Below, one piece after another: positions 8,698-15,518 of a DNA stretch of 64,000 nucleotides (within the stretch, counting starts at the first letter, position 1; each line of letters begins with the position of its first letter). A program made the position numbers and the translations under genes. Source of the DNA: JAGXKT01 sp964531695 (GTDB lineage Bacteria; Planctomycetota; Phycisphaerae; SM23-33); assembly GCA_964531695.1 (NCBI GenBank), contig CAZHEH010000014.1:11949-75948 (forward strand). Reading direction: 5' to 3'. Below the pieces are notes generated by a model. That model searched no databases. It was given only the letters and a program-made list of their open reading frames with translations, and had not been told where the DNA came from.

Positions 8698-9246
8698 ATG
8701 CCCATAGCCCAGGACGATCGCGACAAGCTGCTCTCGCTGGCCCGCATGGCCGTGGAGGCGGCCGTGCGCGGGCAAACGCCCCCCAGGCCCGAGGGCGCCA
8801 CCGGCCTGCTCGGCGAGCGGCGCGGATGCTTCGTCACCTTGCGGAACGGCCCGCACCTCCGCGGCTGCATCGGCACGTTCACGCCGGATAAGCCGCTGGC
8901 CGAGCTGATCGTCGAGATGGCCGTCGCGGCCGCCACGCAGGACCCGCGGTTCCGAGCGAACCCCATCACGCCCGAGGAGTTGCCCGAGCTGGCCGTCGAG
9001 CTGTCCGTGCTCTCTCCGCTGGAGCGGACGGCCGAGCCGGAGAAGCTCACGCCGGGCACGCACGGCGTGTACGTCAAGCGCGGCTGGCAGTCGGGCTGCT
9101 TTCTGCCGGAGGTCGCCACCGAGATGGGCTGGGACGCCGAGCAGTTCCTCGACCACTGCTGCGCCGGCAAGGCCGGACTGCCCGCGGGCGCCTGGCGATC
9201 CCCCGACACCGAGGTGTACCTGTTCACCACGGAGAAGATCGTGTGA
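8698..9246 (+). CDS. amrA: AmmeMemoRadiSam system protein A (AMMECR1 domain)
   Basis: A 182-residue AMMECR1-domain protein. It has the nearly invariant LRGCIGTF motif and the family block ATGLLGERRGCFVTL, followed by AAATQDPRFRANPITPEEL and VELSVLSPL. Proteins of this family often sit with MEMO1-like and radical SAM partners, but those are not next to it here. The biochemical role of the bacterial protein is not settled. The start has the ribosome binding site GGAAGGAG ten bases upstream. Confidence 0.9.
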   Translation: MPIAQDDRDKLLSLARMAVEAAVRGQTPPRPEGATGLLGERRGCFVTLRNGPHLRGCIGTFTPDKPLAELIVEMAVAAATQDPRFRANPITPEELPELAVELSVLSPLERTAEPEKLTPGTHGVYVKRGWQSGCFLPEVATEMGWDAEQFLDHCCAGKAGLPAGAWRSPDTEVYLFTTEKIV

Positions 9247-9311
9247 CCCGCTGGCGCGAGGGTCCGATGGCATCTCGGATCAACCCGCGCGAGCGACTGC
9301 GGCGTAACCTA

Positions 9312-9358
9312 GTTGAAGAAAGCTTTCCGCAGATCGCGGCGGGACGAGCTTCTTCAAC
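9312..9358. other. Inverted repeat in the 333-base gap before the GT2 gene
   Basis: GTTGAAGAAAGCT (9312-9324) faces AGCTTCTTCAAC (9347-9358) across a 22-base loop, with one bulged A. It could be a weak terminator or processing hairpin after the AMMECR1-type gene. No T-run follows. Apart from this and the promoter at 9478, I see nothing in 9247-9579. Confidence 0.45.
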
Positions 9359-9477
9359 GGCCGGCTACCGCCTCCGAGGGCCCATGGGCCGGGGCGCTGC
9401 GATCGGCCGGGGTTTGCGGCCGCATCATCCGCGTGGGACACCAAATACGGGCATCGGGATCCGTGAGCCAAAAAAGG

Positions 9478-9507
9478 TTGACGCCTCGCGGCGGCCGCCT
9501 CTAGAAT
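9478..9507 (+). promoter_or_regulatory. Promoter of the GT2 glycosyltransferase gene
   Basis: TTGACG (9478-9483), an 18-base spacer and TAGAAT (9502-9507). The predicted start is near 9514, leaving a leader of about 65 bases before the ATG at 9580. Confidence 0.65.
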
Positions 9508-9579
9508 ACCCTCACAAATCCCGCTGCAGGGGACGCCGTCGCTCGCGCTCCGGGCGGGGATCGCCACGAGAGAAACGCC

Positions 9580-11112
9580 ATGGACTGGTCCGAATTCGGC
9601 TACACGCTGTTCATGTCGATCTACACCTTCCTGCTGGTGGTGGTGTCGATCTACGGCCTGCACCGGTACGGGCTGGTCTTCCTGTACTACCTGCATCGGC
9701 GGAAGACGCCCAAGCCCAAGGGCCACTTTCACGATCTGCCGCAGGTGACGGTGCAGCTCCCGATGTACAACGAGCCGCTCGTGGCCGACCGCATCATCCG
9801 CAAGGCCTGCGAGCTGGACTGGCCGAAGGACCGGCTCTACATCCAGGTCGTCGACGACAGCACGGACGGCACGCCGGAGATCGCCCGCACAGCCGTGGAA
9901 GAGGCCCGGCGGCGCGGCTTCGACATCGACTACGTCCATCGCGAGAACCGCGAGGGCTTCAAGGCGGGGGCGCTGGCAAACGGGCTGCGGACCGCCAAGG
10001 GCGAGTTCGTGTCGATCTTCGACGCGGACTTCGTGCCCGAGCCGAGCTTCCTCAAGCGGTCGATCGACTACTTCACCGACCCCAAGGTGGCAGTCGTTCA
10101 GACCCGCTGGGAGCACATGAACCGCGACGACAGCGTGCTGACGAGGACGCAGGCGATCTTCCTGGACGGGCACTTCGCCATCGAGCACATGGCGCGGAAC
10201 CGCAGCAACCGGTTCATGAACTTCAACGGCACGGCCGGGACGTGGCGGCGGTCCGCCATCGGCGACGCCGGCGGCTGGCAGCACGACACGCTGACTGAAG
10301 ACCTGGACCTGTCCTATCGGGCCCAACTGAAGGGCTGGAAGTTCATCTTCCTGCCGGACCTGGCCGCCCCGGCGGAGCTGCCGCCCGAGATGGCCGCGTT
10401 CAAGGCCCAGCAGTTCCGCTGGACCAAGGGCGGGGCGCAGACCTCACTCAAGCTGATCCCGAAGCTGCTGCTGTCGAAAATGCCGTGGAAGGTCAAGCTC
10501 GAGGGTTTCTTCCACCTGACGTGCTACACGATGCACATCTACATGTTCTTCCTGATCCTGCTGCTCTACCCGGCCATCGTGCTGCGGTCGGCACCGGGCA
10601 TGGAGACGAGCGTCTGGCGAAACCTGTTCGACGTGAGCGTTTTCACGCTCGCCACGCTCTCCGCGAGCGTGTTCTACGTCGCCAGCCAGGTCGAGCTGAC
10701 CGGCGACTGGCGGACCGGCGTGAAGTACCTGCCGATCATGATGGCGGTCGGCATCGGGTTGTGCGTCTCGAACACCAAGGCCGTGCTGGAAGCGTTGTTC
10801 GGACGGCAGAGTGAGTTCGTCCGCACGCCGAAGTACGCCGGGCTGGGCGTCAAGGCCCAGAACGAGACGGGCAAGAAGCGCAAACGCGCCTGGCTGCCGT
10901 ACGCCGAGTTCGGCGCCGGCGTGTACATGCTGTTCTGCCTGTTCGTGTGCCTCGGGCTGGGCTACTCGCCGATGACGGCCCCATTCCTGGCCATGTTCGC
11001 CTTCGGCTTCTTCTACGTCTCAGTCCTGAGCTTCCAGGCCGAGCGCCGCAAGGCCCGCGCCGCGGCCGCCGAACGCAATACCCAGCCGGCGACCGTGGCC
11101 GAGAAGGCGTAG
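9580..11112 (+). CDS. Membrane glycosyltransferase family 2, cellulose-synthase-like
   Basis: A 510-residue processive-type glycosyltransferase. An N-terminal membrane helix (LFMSIYTFLLVVVSIYGL) is followed by the GT-A catalytic domain: VVDDSTDGT, DADF (the DxD metal/UDP site), TEDLDLSYRA and QQFRWTKGG (the QxxRW acceptor motif). Four to five C-terminal membrane helices include MYMFFLILLLYP-like and YMLFCLFVCLGLGYSP. The domain order fits beta-glycan or glucomannan synthases. There is no PilZ domain and no BcsB-type partner next to it. It probably makes and exports an envelope or extracellular polysaccharide; the sugar cannot be assigned. Confidence 0.9.
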   Translation: MDWSEFGYTLFMSIYTFLLVVVSIYGLHRYGLVFLYYLHRRKTPKPKGHFHDLPQVTVQLPMYNEPLVADRIIRKACELDWPKDRLYIQVVDDSTDGTPEIARTAVEEARRRGFDIDYVHRENREGFKAGALANGLRTAKGEFVSIFDADFVPEPSFLKRSIDYFTDPKVAVVQTRWEHMNRDDSVLTRTQAIFLDGHFAIEHMARNRSNRFMNFNGTAGTWRRSAIGDAGGWQHDTLTEDLDLSYRAQLKGWKFIFLPDLAAPAELPPEMAAFKAQQFRWTKGGAQTSLKLIPKLLLSKMPWKVKLEGFFHLTCYTMHIYMFFLILLLYPAIVLRSAPGMETSVWRNLFDVSVFTLATLSASVFYVASQVELTGDWRTGVKYLPIMMAVGIGLCVSNTKAVLEALFGRQSEFVRTPKYAGLGVKAQNETGKKRKRAWLPYAEFGAGVYMLFCLFVCLGLGYSPMTAPFLAMFAFGFFYVSVLSFQAERRKARAAAAERNTQPATVAEKA

Positions 11113-11320
11113 CGCATGCGCTCGCGTGCCCTCCCGTCGGACGTCGGCCCCTCCCGGGCTCACGGGCCATCGCCCGCCGGCTGACGCCGTGGATCCACGA
11201 GGCCTTCGCTGGGGCTTCCGCTCTGCGCCGGGGCAGAACGGCCCATGGCCCTCGCGGCTGCCGGCTCGCCCGCGGCGGGGCTGCCCGATGCACGGCACGA
11301 CGTGCTGCCGCCGCGGGCCC

Positions 11321-11349
11321 TTCCGAGCGGCGCCCGGCCCGCTTAGAAT
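11321..11349 (+). promoter_or_regulatory. Possible ribF promoter, leaderless
   Basis: TTCCGA at 11321-11326 (weak) and TAGAAT at 11344-11349, 17 bases apart. The start of transcription would fall within two bases of the ATG at 11358, and no ribosome binding site precedes that ATG. Otherwise 11113-11357 holds nothing I can identify. Confidence 0.4.
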
Positions 11350-11357
11350 GCCCCGGA

Positions 11358-12308
11358 ATGACCGAACGCTTCCATTACGGGCTGGACGCCATCCCCAAGA
11401 CGCTGTACGGCGGCGTGCTGGCGATCGGCAACTTCGACGGTGTGCACCGCGGGCATCAGCGGATCGTGCAAACCGCCCGCGAGCTGGCCGGCCAAAGCGT
11501 CGGGCCGGTCCTGGCGATGACCTTCGACCCGCCGCCGGACGTGGTCATCCGCCCAAACGACAAGCTCCGGCGTCTCACGCCGCACAAGCACAAGTGCGAG
11601 CTGCTCGCTGCGGCCGGCGCGGACGCCGTCATCACCGCCCCTGCCACGCGACAACTGCTGGGAATGGAGCCGGACGCCTTCGCCGAGCAGGTGATCGCCC
11701 GCCGGCTCGCACCGCGGCACGTGGTCGAAGGGCCGAACTTCCGCTTCGGGCGGCGCCGTGCCGGCGACGTGTCGGCCCTGGCGGCCGCCGGCGAGCGGCT
11801 GGGCTTCGAGGTGCACGTGGTCGAGCCCGTCTTCACGGAGATCGACGGTGAGCCGTGGCGCGTGTCGAGCACAAAGGTCCGCGAGCTCATCGCCCAAGGG
11901 CGCATCGAGGCGGCGGCTCGCTGCCTCGGCCGGCCGTACGCGTTGTACGGGCCGGTCCTGCCGGGCGCGGGACAAGGGCGGCTGCTGAGCTTTCCGACCG
12001 CGAACATCGACCCGCCGGAGCAGATCGTCCCGGCCGACGGCGTCTACGCCGGGATCGCCGAGGTCGGGGGCGGTCGGCACGCGGCCGCGGTAAGCATTGG
12101 CAACAAGCCGACGCTCGGGCCGGCGCCCGAGCGCGTCGTCGAGGCGTTCCTGCTCGACGGCACCGGCGACTACTATGGGCAGGAGTTGAAGCTGGAGTTG
12201 CTGGCCCGAGTGCGCGACCAGGAGCGGTTCCGCTCGGCCGAGCAGCTCAGTGACCAGATCGCAAAGGACGTGGCCCGTGTGCGCGACATCTGCCGGCAAG
12301 AACTTTGA
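11358..12308 (+). CDS. ribF: Bifunctional riboflavin kinase / FAD synthetase
   Basis: Makes FMN and then FAD in the cytoplasm. The N-terminal nucleotidyltransferase half has IGNFDGVHRGHQRI (with the HxGH-type motif), FDPPP, VVEGPNFRFGRRRAGD and ISST-like VSSTKVRELI. The C-terminal kinase half has GRPY, SFPTANI (flavin/ATP binding) and ADGVYAGIAE. It is 316 residues long, the normal length. The ATG at 11358 gives the usual short N-terminus. The 3' end overlaps the DHH phosphoesterase gene. Confidence 0.95.
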   Translation: MTERFHYGLDAIPKTLYGGVLAIGNFDGVHRGHQRIVQTARELAGQSVGPVLAMTFDPPPDVVIRPNDKLRRLTPHKHKCELLAAAGADAVITAPATRQLLGMEPDAFAEQVIARRLAPRHVVEGPNFRFGRRRAGDVSALAAAGERLGFEVHVVEPVFTEIDGEPWRVSSTKVRELIAQGRIEAAARCLGRPYALYGPVLPGAGQGRLLSFPTANIDPPEQIVPADGVYAGIAEVGGGRHAAAVSIGNKPTLGPAPERVVEAFLLDGTGDYYGQELKLELLARVRDQERFRSAEQLSDQIAKDVARVRDICRQEL

Positions 12309-13302
12309 CGAGATCGTCCGCCGACTGTCGGAGGCGGACTCACTGCTGCTGGTCACCCACGCGCGCTCAGACGGCGACGCGCTGGGCTCGATCGTCGCGC
12401 TGGCCCGCGCGGCGCGGGCCGTGGGCAAGTCGGCCCGGCTGCTCGTGCCGGATGAACCGCCGGACCGCTACGACTTCCTCATCGAGGGATGGGACGTGGC
12501 GCTGGCGAAGGACTTCGACGCGCTGGCCGACACCGTTGACTTGGTGGCGATTCTCGACACGTGCGCCCTGCCCCAGCTTGACGGGCTGAGCGACGGGCTC
12601 GAGCGCTGCCGCGACAAGATCACCGTAATCGACCACCACGCCACCGGGGACGACATCGGCAGTATCCGCTGGGTGGACACCTCCGCCGCGGCCGTGGGAA
12701 TCATGGTCGGGGAGTTGCTGGAGGCGCTCGACTGGCCCGTGGACTACGAAACGGCCGCGGCACTCACCACGGCCGTCACGACCGACACCGGCTGGCTCCG
12801 CTACGCCAACACGGACGCCCGGGCGCTCCGGGCCGTCGCGAAGTGGTTCGACAAAGGCGTTCGCCCGGACGAGCTGTTCCGTGAGATCTACCAGACGGAT
12901 CGCCCGGAACGCGTGCGTCTGCTGGCGCGGGTCCTGGCCGGGATGCGCCTGTGTGCAGACGGACGACTGGCCGTGATGTGCGTCCGCGCGGAGGACTTCG
13001 AGGCGACGGGCGCCCGCCCGGACGAGACGGAGAACTTCGTCAACGAGGCGATGCGGATCGGCCCGGTGGAGACCTCGATGACCCTCGTGCAGAACGAGGA
13101 TTGCGTCCGCGTCAGCTTGCGCAGCCGCGGGGCGGTGGACGTGTCGGCCATCGCCAAGCGATTCGGCGGCGGCGGACATACACGGGCGGCCGGGCTTCGC
13201 CGCGACGGGCCCATCGACGATCTGGCCGAGGCCCTCGTCGCCGCCTGCACGGAGGCCCTCTCCGCGGCCGGCGGGGGCGAAGCGACGCGCCGCGATCCTT
13301 GA
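12277..13302 (+). CDS. DHH/DHHA1 phosphoesterase, NrnA-like
   Basis: A 341-residue metal-dependent phosphoesterase of the nano-RNase / pAp phosphatase group. Motifs are THARSDGDALGS (motif I), AILDTCA (motif II), the signature VIDHHATG (motif III) and TTAVTTDTGWLRY (motif IV). A DHHA1 substrate domain ends in RFGGGGHTRAAG. It probably degrades short oligoribonucleotides or dephosphorylates pAp, or acts on cyclic dinucleotide products. I chose the GTG at 12277 because AAAGGA lies eight bases upstream; a GTG at 12250 is also in frame. It overlaps ribF by 32 bases, a common ribF-nrnA arrangement. Confidence 0.9.
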   Translation: MCATSAGKNFDEIVRRLSEADSLLLVTHARSDGDALGSIVALARAARAVGKSARLLVPDEPPDRYDFLIEGWDVALAKDFDALADTVDLVAILDTCALPQLDGLSDGLERCRDKITVIDHHATGDDIGSIRWVDTSAAAVGIMVGELLEALDWPVDYETAAALTTAVTTDTGWLRYANTDARALRAVAKWFDKGVRPDELFREIYQTDRPERVRLLARVLAGMRLCADGRLAVMCVRAEDFEATGARPDETENFVNEAMRIGPVETSMTLVQNEDCVRVSLRSRGAVDVSAIAKRFGGGGHTRAAGLRRDGPIDDLAEALVAACTEALSAAGGGEATRRDP

Positions 13303-13327
13303 CGCCGGGCGAGGCGGCCCGTAGTGT
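13299..13327 (+). promoter_or_regulatory. Promoter of the epimerase gene
   Basis: TTGACG (13299-13304), a 17-base spacer and TAGTGT (13322-13327); it overlaps the stop of the DHH gene. A GC hairpin, CCCCCG / CGGGGG (13340-13356), lies in the short leader before the ATG at 13373. Confidence 0.6.
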
Positions 13328-13372
13328 CTGGCCCTTGCGCCCCCGCATGACGGGGGCTGGAATGGATGAAGC

Positions 13373-14374
13373 ATGAACTTGGTAACGGGTGCTACCGGGC
13401 TGCTCGGCAGCCACATCTGTGAGCAGCTTGTGCAGCGGGACATGCCGGTGCGTGCGCTGGTCCGCCCGACGAGCGACACGCGATTCCTCGATTCGCTGGG
13501 CGTGGAGAAGGCCGTCGGCGATGTCACGGACGCGGAGAGCTTGGCCGTGGCGTGCAAGGGCGTGGATGCCGTATACCACGCGGCCGCGCGGGTCGGCGAC
13601 TGGGGCCCGTGGGAGGAGTTCGTCGCGATCTCGATCGAGGGCACGCGGAACATGCTCAACGCGGCGCGGGACGCGGGGGTCAAGCGTTTCCTGCATGTCA
13701 GCAGCATCTCGGCCTACGGACATCCCGACGGTGAGGGGCTCGTGCTGGACGAGTCCGCGCCGCTGGGCGTGAACCTGTACAAGTGGAGCTACTACAGCCG
13801 GGCCAAGGCCGAGGCCGAGCGGATCGCTTGGGGGTACTACGAGCGCGGCGAGGTGCCGCTGACGGTGGTCAAGCCAAGCTGGCTGTACGGGCCGCGGGAC
13901 CGGGCGTCGATGCCCCGGCTGATCCGGGCGATCCGCGCGGGCAAGGGCAAGCTGCTCGGCGACGGGCAGAACCGCCTGAACCTGACCTACGCGGCGAACG
14001 AGGCCGAGGGCGCCATCCTGGCCGCCACGAGCGACGGGGCGCTTGGCGAGGCCTATAACTTGTCATCCGACGGTGAGATCACGCAGGAGCAGTACTTCAA
14101 CAAGATCGCCGAGTGCCTCGGCGCGAAGCCGGTGACTCGCAAGGTTCCGTACCGCGTTGCCTACTCGGCCGCATTCCTGATGGAGTTGTTCGGACACATG
14201 CTCGGTCGCAAGAAGCCGCCCTTGGTGACGCGGTATTCCGTGTGGCTTATCGGACGTAAGTGCTTCTTCTCGCCGCAGAAGGCACGGGAGCAGCTCGGGT
14301 GGCAGCCGACGGTGGGCTATGATGAGGGAATCGAGCAGGCCGTGAGATGGTGCACGGACAACGCGCAGTGCTGA
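13373..14374 (+). CDS. NAD(P)-dependent epimerase/dehydratase, extended SDR
   Basis: A 333-residue extended short-chain dehydrogenase. The Rossmann motif is at the very N-terminus (NLVTGATGLLGSH). The Asp/Val adenine pocket is VGDVTDAES, the YHAAARVGDWGPW block follows, the catalytic Ser is in LHVSSISAYG, and YxxxK is YYSRAK. The C-terminal part has EQLGWQPTVGYDEGIEQAVRW, as in sugar epimerases and the 3-beta-hydroxysteroid-dehydrogenase-like branch. Substrate unknown. It is monocistronic, with its own promoter and a structured element after its stop. Confidence 0.88.
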   Translation: MNLVTGATGLLGSHICEQLVQRDMPVRALVRPTSDTRFLDSLGVEKAVGDVTDAESLAVACKGVDAVYHAAARVGDWGPWEEFVAISIEGTRNMLNAARDAGVKRFLHVSSISAYGHPDGEGLVLDESAPLGVNLYKWSYYSRAKAEAERIAWGYYERGEVPLTVVKPSWLYGPRDRASMPRLIRAIRAGKGKLLGDGQNRLNLTYAANEAEGAILAATSDGALGEAYNLSSDGEITQEQYFNKIAECLGAKPVTRKVPYRVAYSAAFLMELFGHMLGRKKPPLVTRYSVWLIGRKCFFSPQKAREQLGWQPTVGYDEGIEQAVRWCTDNAQC

Positions 14375-14440
14375 TTGCGCCTTGCATTCCTACAGGCCCG
14401 TCCGATAATGGCGTGATCGGCAGGCCAGAGCATAAAATAG

Positions 14441-14535
14441 CAGGCGCCGAACAAGGGCCGTAGGCATGCTGCATCGGCCGTTTGAGACCTCGGGTCGGGG
14501 GTCTCCGCCAAGGCACTTGTCGGCGCCTGTTTTGT
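14441..14535 (+). ncRNA. Three-way-junction RNA element between convergent genes
   Basis: The outer stem is CAGGCGCCGAACAAG (14441-14455) with CTTGTCGGCGCCTG (14516-14529), 14 pairs with one bulged A. Inside are two hairpins: GGCCG/CGGCC (14456-14460/14475-14479), with a GCATGC palindrome in its loop, and GAGACC/GGTCTC (14484-14489/14500-14505). A single-stranded stretch CGCCAAGGCA closes the junction. T-rich runs lie just outside on both strands (TGTTTTG on plus, CTATTTTATG on minus). It could be a bidirectional terminator for the epimerase and MerR/receiver genes, or a small RNA. No known family recognised. Confidence 0.5.
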
Positions 14536-14556
14536 CCTGTGTCGGAACGCCGGCTC

Positions 14557-15129
14557 CTAGCCGTTCGCCTTCACGCATTCCTCGACGTGCTTCATCAGCT
14601 CGGCGATATCCAGCGGCTTTGTCATGCAAATGCGGGCACCGCAGCTCAGAATCCGCTGCTCCCCTTCCGGCGAGGGGTAAGCCGTCATCGCCACGACCTC
14701 GGCGTGACGGGTCACTTCCTGGGACTTGATCAAACGGCAGACCTCGTAGCCGTCCATTCCCGGCATCCGCAGGTCCAGCACGACTACATCGGGCTTCAAG
14801 GTGGCCACGACCGTCCCGGCCGTGAAGCCGTCGTGCGCCTCGGTCACCTCGTACTCCGGATGCCGCGACTCGATCGCCCGGCGGACCAACTGAGTGACCG
14901 CCGGCTCGTCGTCCACGATCAGCACACGCACCGGTGCCGAATGCAACTCCTTCGGCACGGGCATCTTGTGCTCTCGCAGGAACCGAACCAGATCCTCGGA
15001 CGCCACCCGGCGATGCCCGCCGGGCGTCCGGTGCGCCTTCAGAAGGTCCTGGTCGATCCAGTTGGCCACCGATCCCGGATCGACATGCAACATCTGGGCG
15101 ATGGCGAACGTGGAAAGATTCTTTGCCAT
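14557..15129 (-). CDS. MerR-type HTH plus receiver domain response regulator
   Basis: A 190-residue protein. The N-terminal helix-turn-helix is of the excisionase/MerR type (STFAIAQMLHVDPGSVANWI followed by TPGGHRRVASEDLVRFL). It is fused to a receiver domain with IVDDEPAV, the phospho-acceptor Asp in VVVLDLRMPGMDGYEV, Thr in MTAYPS and Lys in MTKPLD. The order, DNA-binding first and receiver second, is the reverse of the usual response regulator. No kinase is next to it; the chemotaxis-type genes lie just upstream on the same strand. The ATG at 15129 is chosen because homologous HTH sequence starts right there. Confidence 0.88.
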   Translation of the reverse strand: MAKNLSTFAIAQMLHVDPGSVANWIDQDLLKAHRTPGGHRRVASEDLVRFLREHKMPVPKELHSAPVRVLIVDDEPAVTQLVRRAIESRHPEYEVTEAHDGFTAGTVVATLKPDVVVLDLRMPGMDGYEVCRLIKSQEVTRHAEVVAMTAYPSPEGEQRILSCGARICMTKPLDIAELMKHVEECVKANG

Positions 15130-15418
15130 ATCGCGTTCCCGACCCCGACAAGTCGCTATCTTATCGGACTCGCCCAAATCGTGCAACTGCCCATGCAATC
15201 AGAATATCGGCGCATCGGCGCAAGCCCTTGATCTTTTCCGGGTTTCCGAGTGTTCAGATTCTGCAAGTACCTGTGTTCCACGTCCTTCCAAATCGGCTCG
15301 AGGCCGCGGTTCGACCGGCACCGAACGCTCCATTTGATTGTACGCCCGCATTACAGGCACGTAAACAAAACGAAACGCCCAGGGCTCTCGCCGGCCGGGC
15401 GCTTCGGGTCGGGAAGGA

Positions 15419-15440
15419 GTAACGGGACGAATCCCGTTAC
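15419..15440. other. Perfect 9-bp hairpin
   Basis: GTAACGGGA (15419-15427) and TCCCGTTAC (15432-15440) with the loop CGAA. It lies in the 389-base gap between the chemoreceptor stop and the start of the MerR/receiver gene, downstream of the stronger terminator-like hairpin. Confidence 0.5.
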
Positions 15441-15460
15441 CGGGTCGGGTCTTATGTCAG

Positions 15461-15508
15461 CCGCACGGGGCGGCCCCCGGCCGCGCGGGCCGGGGGCGCC
15501 CGGTGCGG
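15461..15508 (-). terminator. GC-rich hairpin after the chemoreceptor gene
   Basis: The core GCCCCCGGCC/GGCCGGGGGC (15473-15482/15488-15497) is extended by an imperfect outer stem from CCGCAC at 15461 to GTGCGG at 15508. It sits 11 bases past the chemoreceptor stop on the minus strand. There is no T-run, as is common in high-GC terminators. Confidence 0.5.
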
Positions 15509-15518
15509 AGGATCAACG

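Noticed and set aside
12250..12276. Earlier GTG start for the DHH phosphoesterase
   Set aside because: The extra nine residues are not typical of the family and the GTG at 12277 has AAAGGA at the right distance.
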